Below are positions 1 to 5,752 of a DNA stretch of 5,939 bases, one piece after another (within the stretch, counting starts at the first letter, position 1; the number at the start of each line of letters is the position of its first letter). This stretch comes from Holophagaceae bacterium (GTDB lineage: Bacteria > Acidobacteriota > Holophagae > Holophagales > Holophagaceae), in assembly GCA_025353305.1 (NCBI GenBank), contig JANXQX010000292.1:1-5939 (forward strand), in the 5' to 3' direction. A program made the position numbers and the translations under genes. A model generated the notes under the pieces. It saw only the letters and a list, made by a program, of their open reading frames with translations. It did not search any database and was not told where the DNA came from.

Positions 1-8
1 TGGCGCCA

Positions 9-186
9 CATGCCAACCGCAAAGCGGGTGCAACCGAAGGCCCGCTTATGGCCCTAATGGCCTGAGCAAAGGAGGCTCATCCCCGATTCCGCTCCCCTAC
101 ACCCTCTGACCGAAAGCCCCCGGAACATCCAGGGGCTACGAGTTCAAATGCAAAATCCGGATTGAATCGACTTGTTGGTTGGCATG
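9..186 (+). other. Possible structured RNA leader (nested inverted repeats)
   Basis: No supportable gene lies in the first 219 bases; all three forward frames close by position 109. The stretch has a perfect 10-bp inverted repeat, CATGCCAACC at 9-18 and GGTTGGCATG at 177-186. Inside it are four local hairpins: AAGCGGG/CCCGCTT (22-28 with 41-47), GGCC/GGCC (50-53 with 59-62), TGAGC/GCTCA (63-67 with 75-79, loop AAAGGAG) and AGCCCC/GGGGCT (115-120 with 132-137). The closing pair ends about 20 bases before the ribosome binding site of the gene at 220, the arrangement of a multi-branched 5' leader. No T-run follows any stem, so these are not obvious intrinsic terminators. I do not recognise a known riboswitch class. 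The pairing could be chance in GC-rich DNA, or belong to an upstream transcript. Confidence 0.3.
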
Positions 187-206
187 ATCCATGTGTATAT
201 CCCGCC

Positions 207-214
207 GAAGGAGA
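207..214 (+). promoter_or_regulatory. Ribosome binding site deciding the start at 220
   Basis: GAAGGAGA lies here, with GGAG at 210-213 six bases before the ATG at 220. In-frame alternatives at 172 (TTG) and 184 (ATG) lack a comparable site and would put a non-signal-like extension ahead of the signal peptide, so 220 is preferred. Confidence 0.75.
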
Positions 215-219
215 TTTCC

Positions 220-639
220 ATGAGAACGGCACTGAAGCACGTCACCGTAATGCTAATCGTCGCCTTGGCTGGGGTGATGACCCTCAGCGCGCAACATGGG
301 GGAGCTGACCGCCTGCCCAAGATCCTTGACCCCCTGGGCATCCTCCCCTCGCCACGGCAAGTCTTGAGAACGCTTGACCACGTGGCCAGAACGCTGCCGC
401 CCGTCGTCATCAATGGCCGCTACATGGACTACGATGACGGCTACAACCATCGGAGTTACCCGATTCAGGACGGCTGTTGCCCAGGGCCTGTGCGGCCGTT
501 TTACACCGAACTTGAAACCTACCCGGTCCATCACTACCGGGGGAATTATCGGTACGAAGGGTTCGCGCAGCGCAACCATTTTTCTGCCCCGATCAGCGTA
601 TACGGCCACGACCGTCAAAGGTCCAGGGGTAGACGATAG
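220..639 (+). CDS. Small secreted protein of unknown function (139 aa)
   Basis: I do not recognise the family. The protein starts with a clear signal peptide: basic MRTALKH, a hydrophobic core of about 15 residues, and a likely cut after LSA near residue 24. The mature part is about 115 residues. Its first half is Pro/Leu-rich and contains a possible amphipathic stretch (RQVLRTLDHVARTL). Its second half is rich in Tyr, Asp, His and Arg (for example RYMDYDDGYNHRSY), has an adjacent cysteine pair in DGCCPGP, and ends in a basic tail (RQRSRGRR). No membrane anchor follows the signal peptide, so a periplasmic or secreted location is inferred. The start at 220 is supported by a strong ribosome binding site. 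The gene ends 15 bp before the stop of the convergent propeller gene. A possible structured leader lies upstream. That it is a real gene is likely; its function is unknown. Confidence 0.7.
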   Translation: MRTALKHVTVMLIVALAGVMTLSAQHGGADRLPKILDPLGILPSPRQVLRTLDHVARTLPPVVINGRYMDYDDGYNHRSYPIQDGCCPGPVRPFYTELETYPVHHYRGNYRYEGFAQRNHFSAPISVYGHDRQRSRGRR

Positions 640-654
640 GCCCTTCCCCACTAC

Positions 655-3600
655 CTACGGAAGCACCAATTCCGGCAGCGCGGCCGCCTTAAGCTTTCTG
701 TTCACCGCACTGAGATCGGCCTCCTTGAAGGCATTCCAGGCGCGCACCGCTGCCTCGGCAGTCGGCCGCAGTTTATCCAGGGATGCGCGAGCGTCCCAGG
801 TGGGAGGACCATCGGCGCCATCGGCGGCGCTCTCCAATTTCTCCAAGGCTCCGTCGAGAAACTGGAGACTGGTGGTGTGCTTCGGGGAAATCCACCATGT
901 ACTTGGTGAAATGGCTTCGGCGATATCCATGGCTTTCCGGTGAACGGCCTCTAGATCGGCGGACATTGCAGCATCTGCCATGTCCGCTGTCGCCTGTCGC
1001 TTCAGGATCTTGGCGTTCAGTTGGATGGCCTCTTCGAGCGCCGTCGTGACGCTCGCCCGCAGCGCCAGCACTTCCCTGGCAAAAACAAACTGCTCGGCGT
1101 ACGCCGCCGATGGAAAGGACAATCGCGGGTCGGGTGTGATCCTGAGCGCCTGCGCCAGTTCCTGACCATTGGCCTTCAACACGATCCTGTAGTCCCCCGG
1201 CGGGGCCCACACTCCGTCTGCCCATGTTCTACGCGGGCCCGCCAGCGCTGGAAGCGCCGCATAGCGAAGCGGCCAGATGAAGCGATGCATTCCGGGGGTC
1301 GTCGCCAGTGTCCACGGTGTGACGAACCACTCCGGAGATGTCCTCAACGTGGCCGGGTCGGCTTTCGGGGTCGGGTCCGCGCTGCTGTAGTGGCGCACCA
1401 GCTTCCCATCGCTGTCGATGATGTCGACTGTGATGGGAATAGTCGCCGCCGACTGCAAAACGTAATCGATACAAGCTCCGGCAGGTGGATTTGGCGCCAT
1501 CGGCTCGTCTTTGGGCAGCGGCGTCCCGGTGAATCCGGCCTGCCGTTCACGCACAGCGGTCGCTGGTTTGTAGAGCCATGCGCTTGCGCTTGCGACCATG
1601 GAATTCACCTGCCGCAATGGGGTGACGTTATCGATGACCCAGAAACCACGGCCATGCGTGGCAATGACCAGATCATCGCCATTGATATCGAGATCGCGGA
1701 CCGAGGTCACCGGAAGATTCAACTGCAGCGGCTGCCATTGATCACAATCATCGAATGAGACATACACGCCGCGCTCGGTGCCGGCGTACAGGAGACCCTT
1801 CCGGACCGGGTCTTCGCGAACCGCGTTGACAAAGCTCCCATCGGGTATTCCCGACGACACCAGCTTCCAGCTTTTTCCACCATCATGAGTGCGATAGATG
1901 TACGGGCGGGTGTCTTCGATGCGATGCCGATCGATGGCAGCGTAGGCCGTTTCCGCATCGAAATGCGAGACGTCGATGATTCCGACCTTCGACCAGGCCC
2001 CGAGGCCAGTGGGCGTGATGTCGTTCCAGTGTTCTCCTTCATCTCTGGTGCGCCAGATCAGACCGTCATCGGTACCGACCCAGATATCGTGGTCGGCCAA
2101 CCGCGACGGGGCGATCGAGTAGATCACGCCAAGCCGCGGACCGGAATGTGGATTGAGGTCCGCAGTGATCGGATCAAGATTCGACGGAACGCCGGGCGTT
2201 TCGCGTGTGAGATCACGGCTGATCACCGTCCAGTGGGAACCTCCGTCGGCGGTGCGGTACAGCCGCTGGTTGGAGAAATAGAGAACGCGGGGATCCCGCC
2301 GCGAGAAGACGAGCGGCAGCGTCCAGGTTCGGCGATCAAAGGCGGGATGGGCGAGGGTCGGATCGATCACTTGAGTTTGTTGCGTCCGCAGGTTGAGCTT
2401 CTCCACACGGCCTCCGTAGATGATGTCGGGATCGGTGGGATCGGGAGCGATGTTGTCGCTCTCCCCTCCCGCTGTGACCTCTTTGAAATCCATGCTGCTG
2501 ATGCCGTTGTATGTGCTGGTGCGGCTGGGAATGCCGACCGCGCCCGAATCCTGCTGCGAGCCGTAGACCCAATAGGGAAACCGGTTGTCGGTGGCGACGT
2601 GGTAGAACTGCCCGGTTGGCTGGTTGTACCAGGAACTCCAGGTGCTCCCGCCGTTCAGCGAAACCAGCGCTCCCTGATCGACTCCGAGGATTCGCCGCTC
2701 CGGGTTTTCAGGATCGATCCAGAGCTGGTGGAAATCATCTCCGGTCTGATCCCCCTTGATGGGAACAAAGGTCCTGCCGCCGTCCTCGGAGCGGTGGAGA
2801 TTGGTGTTGCATGCATAGACGAAGTCGGCGTTGCGCGGCTCTACACTGATGCCCCCAAAGTACCAGCCCCGGCCCCAGATCCGGGCATCATCGCTCGTGC
2901 GTATCCAGTTGGCCCCGCCATCATCGGAGCGGTACATCCCGCCTTTCTCGGCGTCGATGATCGCGTAGACGCGTTGCGGTTTCGACGGCGCCGCAGCCAA
3001 TCCGATCCTTCCGGGCTTGTCGGGCAATCCGTTGCCCTTCAATTCCCGCCAGGTGTCGCCGCCGTCCATGGATTTGTAGAGCCCACTGCCCGGTCCGTTG
3101 GAAGGGGGGTAGATGCTCCAGGGCGTCCGGCGCGTCTGCCAGAGCGCGGCGTACATTACGCGCGGGTTACCGGGCTCAAAGGCGACCTCGATGGCCCCGG
3201 TGTCGTCATTCTTCCCAAGCACTTTCTTCCAGCTCTTCCCGCCATCAATGGAGCGGAACAGTCCCCGTTCGGCATTCGGGCCGTAGGGATGGCCAAGCGC
3301 AGCGACATAGACGATGTCGGCATCCTCAGGGTGGACCAGGACCCGACCGATCTGTTGCGAGTCGGCCAACCCCACGTGGCGCCAGGTAGCGCCGCCGTCC
3401 ACCGTTTTATAGACGCCGTTACCCTGCGAGATATCGGATCGCATATCCGCTTCGCCGCTACCGACATAGATCGTTTCTGGCGCTGAGGGCGCCACGGCCA
3501 GCGCTCCGATGGAGCCGATCGGCTGGGCGTCGAAAATGGGACGCCAGGTGCGGCCTGCGTCGAATGTTTCCCAGACTCCTCCGTTCACGCTGCCGAAGTA

Positions 3601-3774
3601 GAAATGCAGCGGCTCCTTCGGCACGCCACTCACTGCGAGAACCCGTCCCCCTCGAAACGGGCCTAGCATTCTCCAGCGCAGATCTTGAAACAGAGCTGGA
3701 TCCGCGGCTGCTGCCTGTATGGAAGCGAGCACCAGAAGTGCCGCTGCGGAGAGGGTACGACGAAGAAGCAGCAT
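655..3774 (-). CDS. Large secreted Asp-box (BNR/sortilin-fold) beta-propeller protein
   Basis: This 1039-residue protein belongs to the WD40/YVTN/BNR-like group often annotated as 'glycosyl hydrolase' or 'sortilin-like'. Residues 1-24 are a signal peptide (MLLLRR, hydrophobic core, QAAAA before DP). The family-type opening WRMLGPFRGGR follows at about 34-44. Eleven Asp-boxes of the form S/T-x-D-x-G-x-T/S-W start at residues 70, 124, 175, 235, 283, 329, 372, 508, 576, 629 and 673. They indicate one or two large propellers up to about residue 715, ending in ATHGRGFWVID. The seventh has Asn for Asp, the sixth ends in Phe, and the last (SFDDCDQW) is degenerate. Residues about 770-885 look like a beta-sandwich (PPGDYRIVLKANG, then DPRL), and about 890-1035 is largely helical. 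AGGAG at 3780-3784, five bases before the ATG, supports the start. The protein is likely periplasmic or extracellular. Asp-boxes are structural, so no enzyme activity should be assumed. It lies 202 bp downstream of the mipA-like gene on the same strand. Confidence 0.92.
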   Translation of the reverse strand: MLLLRRTLSAAALLVLASIQAAAADPALFQDLRWRMLGPFRGGRVLAVSGVPKEPLHFYFGSVNGGVWETFDAGRTWRPIFDAQPIGSIGALAVAPSAPETIYVGSGEADMRSDISQGNGVYKTVDGGATWRHVGLADSQQIGRVLVHPEDADIVYVAALGHPYGPNAERGLFRSIDGGKSWKKVLGKNDDTGAIEVAFEPGNPRVMYAALWQTRRTPWSIYPPSNGPGSGLYKSMDGGDTWRELKGNGLPDKPGRIGLAAAPSKPQRVYAIIDAEKGGMYRSDDGGANWIRTSDDARIWGRGWYFGGISVEPRNADFVYACNTNLHRSEDGGRTFVPIKGDQTGDDFHQLWIDPENPERRILGVDQGALVSLNGGSTWSSWYNQPTGQFYHVATDNRFPYWVYGSQQDSGAVGIPSRTSTYNGISSMDFKEVTAGGESDNIAPDPTDPDIIYGGRVEKLNLRTQQTQVIDPTLAHPAFDRRTWTLPLVFSRRDPRVLYFSNQRLYRTADGGSHWTVISRDLTRETPGVPSNLDPITADLNPHSGPRLGVIYSIAPSRLADHDIWVGTDDGLIWRTRDEGEHWNDITPTGLGAWSKVGIIDVSHFDAETAYAAIDRHRIEDTRPYIYRTHDGGKSWKLVSSGIPDGSFVNAVREDPVRKGLLYAGTERGVYVSFDDCDQWQPLQLNLPVTSVRDLDINGDDLVIATHGRGFWVIDNVTPLRQVNSMVASASAWLYKPATAVRERQAGFTGTPLPKDEPMAPNPPAGACIDYVLQSAATIPITVDIIDSDGKLVRHYSSADPTPKADPATLRTSPEWFVTPWTLATTPGMHRFIWPLRYAALPALAGPRRTWADGVWAPPGDYRIVLKANGQELAQALRITPDPRLSFPSAAYAEQFVFAREVLALRASVTTALEEAIQLNAKILKRQATADMADAAMSADLEAVHRKAMDIAEAISPSTWWISPKHTTSLQFLDGALEKLESAADGADGPPTWDARASLDKLRPTAEAAVRAWNAFKEADLSAVNRKLKAAALPELVLP

Positions 3775-3900
3775 GAATACTCCTGGCGAGGCCTGATACT
3801 GGCGCCGGACGCAGAGGGAGGAGGCAACCTAAGGCGTTTGCGGATTGTTGCACAACTCCCATCCGCGGTTGCATCGTGATCATCCCGGTGCAAGGGCCGG

Positions 3901-3914
3901 CAGCCTCAAGGCTG
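3901..3914 (-). terminator. Small hairpin downstream of the mipA-like gene
   Basis: CAGCC-TCAA-GGCTG forms a 5-bp stem with a 4-base loop, or alternatively pairs as CCTCA/TGAGG just to the right. It sits about 62 bases past the mipA-like stop, in the 202-bp gap before the propeller gene. No T-run follows on the minus strand, so it is at best a weak or factor-dependent terminator. Confidence 0.2.
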
Positions 3915-3976
3915 AGGATTTCGGTGTGGGCACAACGGGTTGAGCGGATGTCTTCAATGCGCCAACAGCCACCGCT

Positions 3977-4755
3977 TCAGAACTGGTAAGCCAATCCCGC
4001 GCTGACGTAGAGGTTGTTCCTTACCTGCACGAGTGGGCTGTTGCGGGCGTCACCCTGGACTTGCCTTCCTTCCAGGCTGCCCTGGAACATCCATTTGGCG
4101 GTCAGATCATAGGACCAGAACAGACCCAGCGCGTTGGACACGATCCCTGCCGCGGGACTGTAAGCGGGCAGACCGGTGGTGACGGCTTGCTGCGCGGTGA
4201 TGCCGTAATAACTCTGAACGGATTTATCGTTGGCCCAGGTGGTTTGAGCGAAAATTCCGGCTTTGAGGTGCTCGCGGCCATAGATTCCGGCGTTCAGCCT
4301 TAGATCGGTTTGCGCACCTCGGCCGGACTTGGCTTCCTGCTGGTAACGCAACAAGAGGTTGATCGGCATCGGGCCGAGCTTCCCGTCATATTCGGCATGC
4401 ACGCCCCAGGAAGCGCTTGCGGACAGGGTTTCAACATTGTGATTCTTCAAGAAGTCCGATTCGCTGGTGGCGCGTCCACCTTCGTATGCCAGTTCTGCGC
4501 CCACCGAAAAACAGTTGAATACCTCTGCTCTGATACCGCCTTCTACCACTTCCTGGGTGGTACGAGCGAACCAATGCTTGCCGTAATAACGCATGATTGG
4601 GAACAGCGCCGCGACGTTGGCATCGGAACCGACATAGGCTGGCCGATACCATATTCCCGCACCCAGGAAGGGCCGTGATGGCGCAGCGTCTTCCGCGAGG
4701 GCTGAAACGGAGAAAGAAGCGTGCAGACGATCAGAAATAGAGGAGTGCGCAACAT
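3977..4755 (-). CDS. MipA/OmpV-family outer-membrane beta-barrel, frameshifted in the signal peptide
   Basis: The barrel portion carries hallmarks of the MipA/OmpV family: an N-terminal GAGIWYRPAYVGSD strand, then WANDKSVQSYYGIT followed by TGLPAY, and a last strand ending in YQF with a C-terminal Phe, as usual for outer-membrane barrels. Family members are outer-membrane proteins; MipA itself was described as a scaffold for murein enzymes. The barrel frame has no good start: it is open back to a GTG at 4846 but encodes a polar, non-signal N-terminus. An ATG at 4753-4755, eleven bases after AGGAGG, opens a different frame with a typical signal start, MLRTPLFLIVCTLL. Adding one base in the TTT run at 4713-4715 joins this to FSVSALA/EDA, a good signal peptidase site, giving 259 residues. 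So either a one-base deletion has inactivated the gene or the sequence has an error. The ATG start and single-frameshift reading are inferred; the family call is firm. Confidence 0.82.
4709..4719 (-). other. Apparent frameshift site in the mipA-like signal peptide
   Basis: On the minus strand the run is CTTCTTTCTCC. Reading from the ATG at 4755 gives LLSP and then leaves the barrel frame; the barrel frame resumes as SVSALAEDA from 4711. One extra base here, most simply T in the TTT run at 4713-4715, restores a continuous signal peptide. I see no downstream structure or classical slippery heptamer suggesting programmed frameshifting. Confidence 0.7.
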
Positions 4756-4766
4756 GGCGTGGTAAG

Positions 4767-4772
4767 CCTCCT
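4767..4772 (-). promoter_or_regulatory. Ribosome binding site of the mipA-like gene
   Basis: The minus strand reads AGGAGG, eleven bases before the ATG at 4753-4755. The match is perfect and the spacing slightly long. It is the main evidence that translation starts in the frame that does not continue into the barrel. Confidence 0.65.
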
Positions 4773-4870
4773 GTGCATAGACTCGGCCAGGCATTTCGGC
4801 CCCGCAAGGACCTAGAGCGGTGCGCGGGGGGGATGTGCCTTTCCACAAATGTTGCCGGTGGGGGCGCTTA

Positions 4871-4978
4871 TTTTCTGCCGCACTTCCTGCCCTGAATGCA
4901 CGAGCTTCATGATGACCGGGCGGTAGACCAGGCGACCCAAGTCGAACCCCAGCGGGACGCCACCTCCTTCAGGCAAGT
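4871..4978 (-). pseudogene. Decayed duplicate of the 3' end of the ActF-like gene
   Basis: Read on the minus strand, this stretch encodes LPEGGGVPLGFDLGRLVY then RPVIMKLVHSGQEVRQK. It aligns without gaps to the last 35 residues of the ActF-like protein at the right edge, with 18 identities (shared blocks include PV.MK and QEV.Q). At DNA level 64 of 90 bases match (4880-4969 against 5764-5853). Mismatches are spread evenly over the three codon positions (9, 9, 8), which argues against protein-level constraint on at least one copy. The stop codon of the intact copy is replaced by ATA at 4869-4871. Upstream, homology ends abruptly near 4970-4978 and the frame closes at a TGA near 5022 with no good start. 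It occupies the space between the divergent mipA-like gene and the gene at 5057. I read it as a gene remnant, not an expressed protein. Confidence 0.7.
4880..4969. repeat. Left copy of a 90-bp direct repeat flanking the gene at 5057
   Basis: It matches 5764-5853 at 64 of 90 positions without a gap, beginning with an identical GCACTTCCTG. The offset is 884 bases and the orientation is the same. It is the left border of a possible old duplication unit enclosing the secreted-protein gene. Confidence 0.8.
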
Positions 4979-5008
4979 TAATAAATGAGCCTTGCTGTCC
5001 ATTTGATT

Positions 5009-5014
5009 TAGAAT
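5009..5014 (+). promoter_or_regulatory. Candidate -10 element for the gene at 5057
   Basis: TAGAAT matches the sigma-70 TATAAT consensus at five of six positions and lies in the most AT-rich patch of the intergenic region (about 4977-5014), 43 bases before the ATG. No good -35 box sits 16-18 bases upstream. It overlaps a small dyad, GATT-TAG-AATC at 5005-5015, which could be coincidental. Confidence 0.3.
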
Positions 5015-5056
5015 CAGCCTGTCACCTCCCACCTAAACCTATCTAAAGGAAATCGT

Positions 5057-5650
5057 ATGCAGTCTCTTCGCAATACTGCGTTCGCCTTCGCAGCGGTGTT
5101 AACCGCCCTCGCGCCTGTTTACGCCCAGGACAGTACCAAAGGAGCCACCCACATCGCGCCCAAACTCAGCGTTGCGGAAATCAAGCAGGCCGCCTCCGCG
5201 GGCCGGGGTGCGGTCACCAATATCACCCCTTGCGCCTGCCTCAAGGAGTACGTGGACTGGGCGAAGCAGAACAGTGGTGACACTTGGCACTATGTCACCT
5301 ACACAGTCGCGGTCGTGGCCAATAACGGGTTTCATAACTACGCCGAGGGCTACCTCTTTTGGAACGCCACCCAGGGCGTTTTTGAGCACGGCGCCGGCAA
5401 CGGCGACCAGGAGTACGTGAACACCATGCGGGACGCGGCTGGTCATCCCTGGTTGGGAGGCACGGCGGGTGTGGCCCGGCTCAAGCTGGACCTCAATGCT
5501 GCCCGCTGCGCCGCCACCGTGCACCTGGGGAATTCCGGTCCAATCACGGTGCCACTCCAGTGCAATGGCGGTACTCTCTATGGGTTCTCCAGCCCGGGAA
5601 TGGGCTGGATGATCACACTCAAGAAGATGTCGATGCCCATCGTGCGTTGA
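5057..5650 (+). CDS. Secreted protein of unknown function with four cysteines (197 aa)
   Basis: I do not recognise the family. Residues 1-23 form a signal peptide (MQSLRNT, an Ala/Leu-rich core, a cut after VYA before QD). The mature protein is about 174 residues with no further membrane segment, so it is probably periplasmic or secreted. Cysteines at 59 and 61 (PCACL) and at 151 and 169 could form two disulfides. The centre is aromatic (TWHYVTYTVAVV, GYLFWNATQGVF). The last third looks beta-rich with Gly turns (ARLKLDLNAARCAATVHLG, GMGWMITLKK). AAAGGA at 5045-5050, six bases before the ATG, supports the start. The gene is divergent from the mipA-like gene, convergent with the ActF-like gene, and flanked on both sides by copies of that gene's 3' end, suggesting it was caught in an old duplication or insertion. 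It is likely a monocistronic unit. Confidence 0.75.
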   Translation: MQSLRNTAFAFAAVLTALAPVYAQDSTKGATHIAPKLSVAEIKQAASAGRGAVTNITPCACLKEYVDWAKQNSGDTWHYVTYTVAVVANNGFHNYAEGYLFWNATQGVFEHGAGNGDQEYVNTMRDAAGHPWLGGTAGVARLKLDLNAARCAATVHLGNSGPITVPLQCNGGTLYGFSSPGMGWMITLKKMSMPIVR

Positions 5651-5657
5651 GCTTCCC

Positions 5658-5729
5658 ACCTGCCGGACGAGGTCCAGGAACGAAATCCCCGGTCTTTTTC
5701 ACTGAAAATGGTGTCCCCGCCCGGCAGGT
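5658..5729. terminator. Inverted repeat between convergent genes, possible bidirectional terminator
   Basis: ACCTGCCGG at 5658-5666 is the exact reverse complement of CCGGCAGGT at 5721-5729, with 54 bases between. Inside, TTTTC-ACT-GAAAA at 5696-5708 forms a second small dyad with T/A runs. The element begins eight bases after the stop at 5650 and ends 24 bases before the ActF-like stop, a position that suits a terminator shared by convergent genes. The long spacer is atypical of a simple intrinsic terminator, and a mobile-element scar is an alternative. Confidence 0.3.
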
Positions 5730-5752
5730 TAGAACTCCCCGGGTTCGAATCC

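Noticed and set aside
1..63. C-terminal tail of an upstream gene entering from the left edge
   Set aside because: Three short plus-strand frames run in from the edge and stop at 57, 63 and 109, but none is long enough or distinctive enough to choose.
22..80. Cobalamin-riboswitch-like sequence (GGTGCAA followed by CCCGC)
   Set aside because: The match covers only a few bases. The conserved core around the CCCGC segment and a B12-box-like element downstream are missing, and the downstream gene has no visible link to cobalamin.
253..651. 132-codon minus-strand frame opposite the 139-aa protein
   Set aside because: The plus-strand product has a signal peptide and strong ribosome binding site; the minus-strand frame has no such support and overlaps almost the whole gene.
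1021..1758. 245-codon plus-strand frame antisense to the 3' half of the propeller gene
   Set aside because: It has low-complexity Arg/Pro-rich translation, lies opposite a strong gene, and has no independent support.
1885..3486. 533-codon open frame on the plus strand, antisense to the propeller gene
   Set aside because: It lies wholly inside a well-supported gene with repeated Asp-box motifs. Its translation has no recognisable domain or signal peptide, and long antisense frames are expected in GC-rich coding DNA.
655..3774. Sialidase (neuraminidase) function for the Asp-box protein
   Set aside because: Asp-boxes are structural and shared by many propellers. I see no F/Y-R-I-P motif or catalytic arrangement of a true sialidase, so only the fold is claimed.
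4756..4846. Upstream GTG start (4846) for the mipA-like barrel frame
   Set aside because: The extension is polar and Arg-rich with no signal peptide, which an outer-membrane barrel needs. The AGGAGG and ATG at 4753-4772 point to a different frame.
5099..5659. 186-codon minus-strand frame antisense to the 197-aa secreted protein
   Set aside because: The plus-strand frame has a good ribosome binding site and a textbook signal peptide, while the minus-strand translation has neither.
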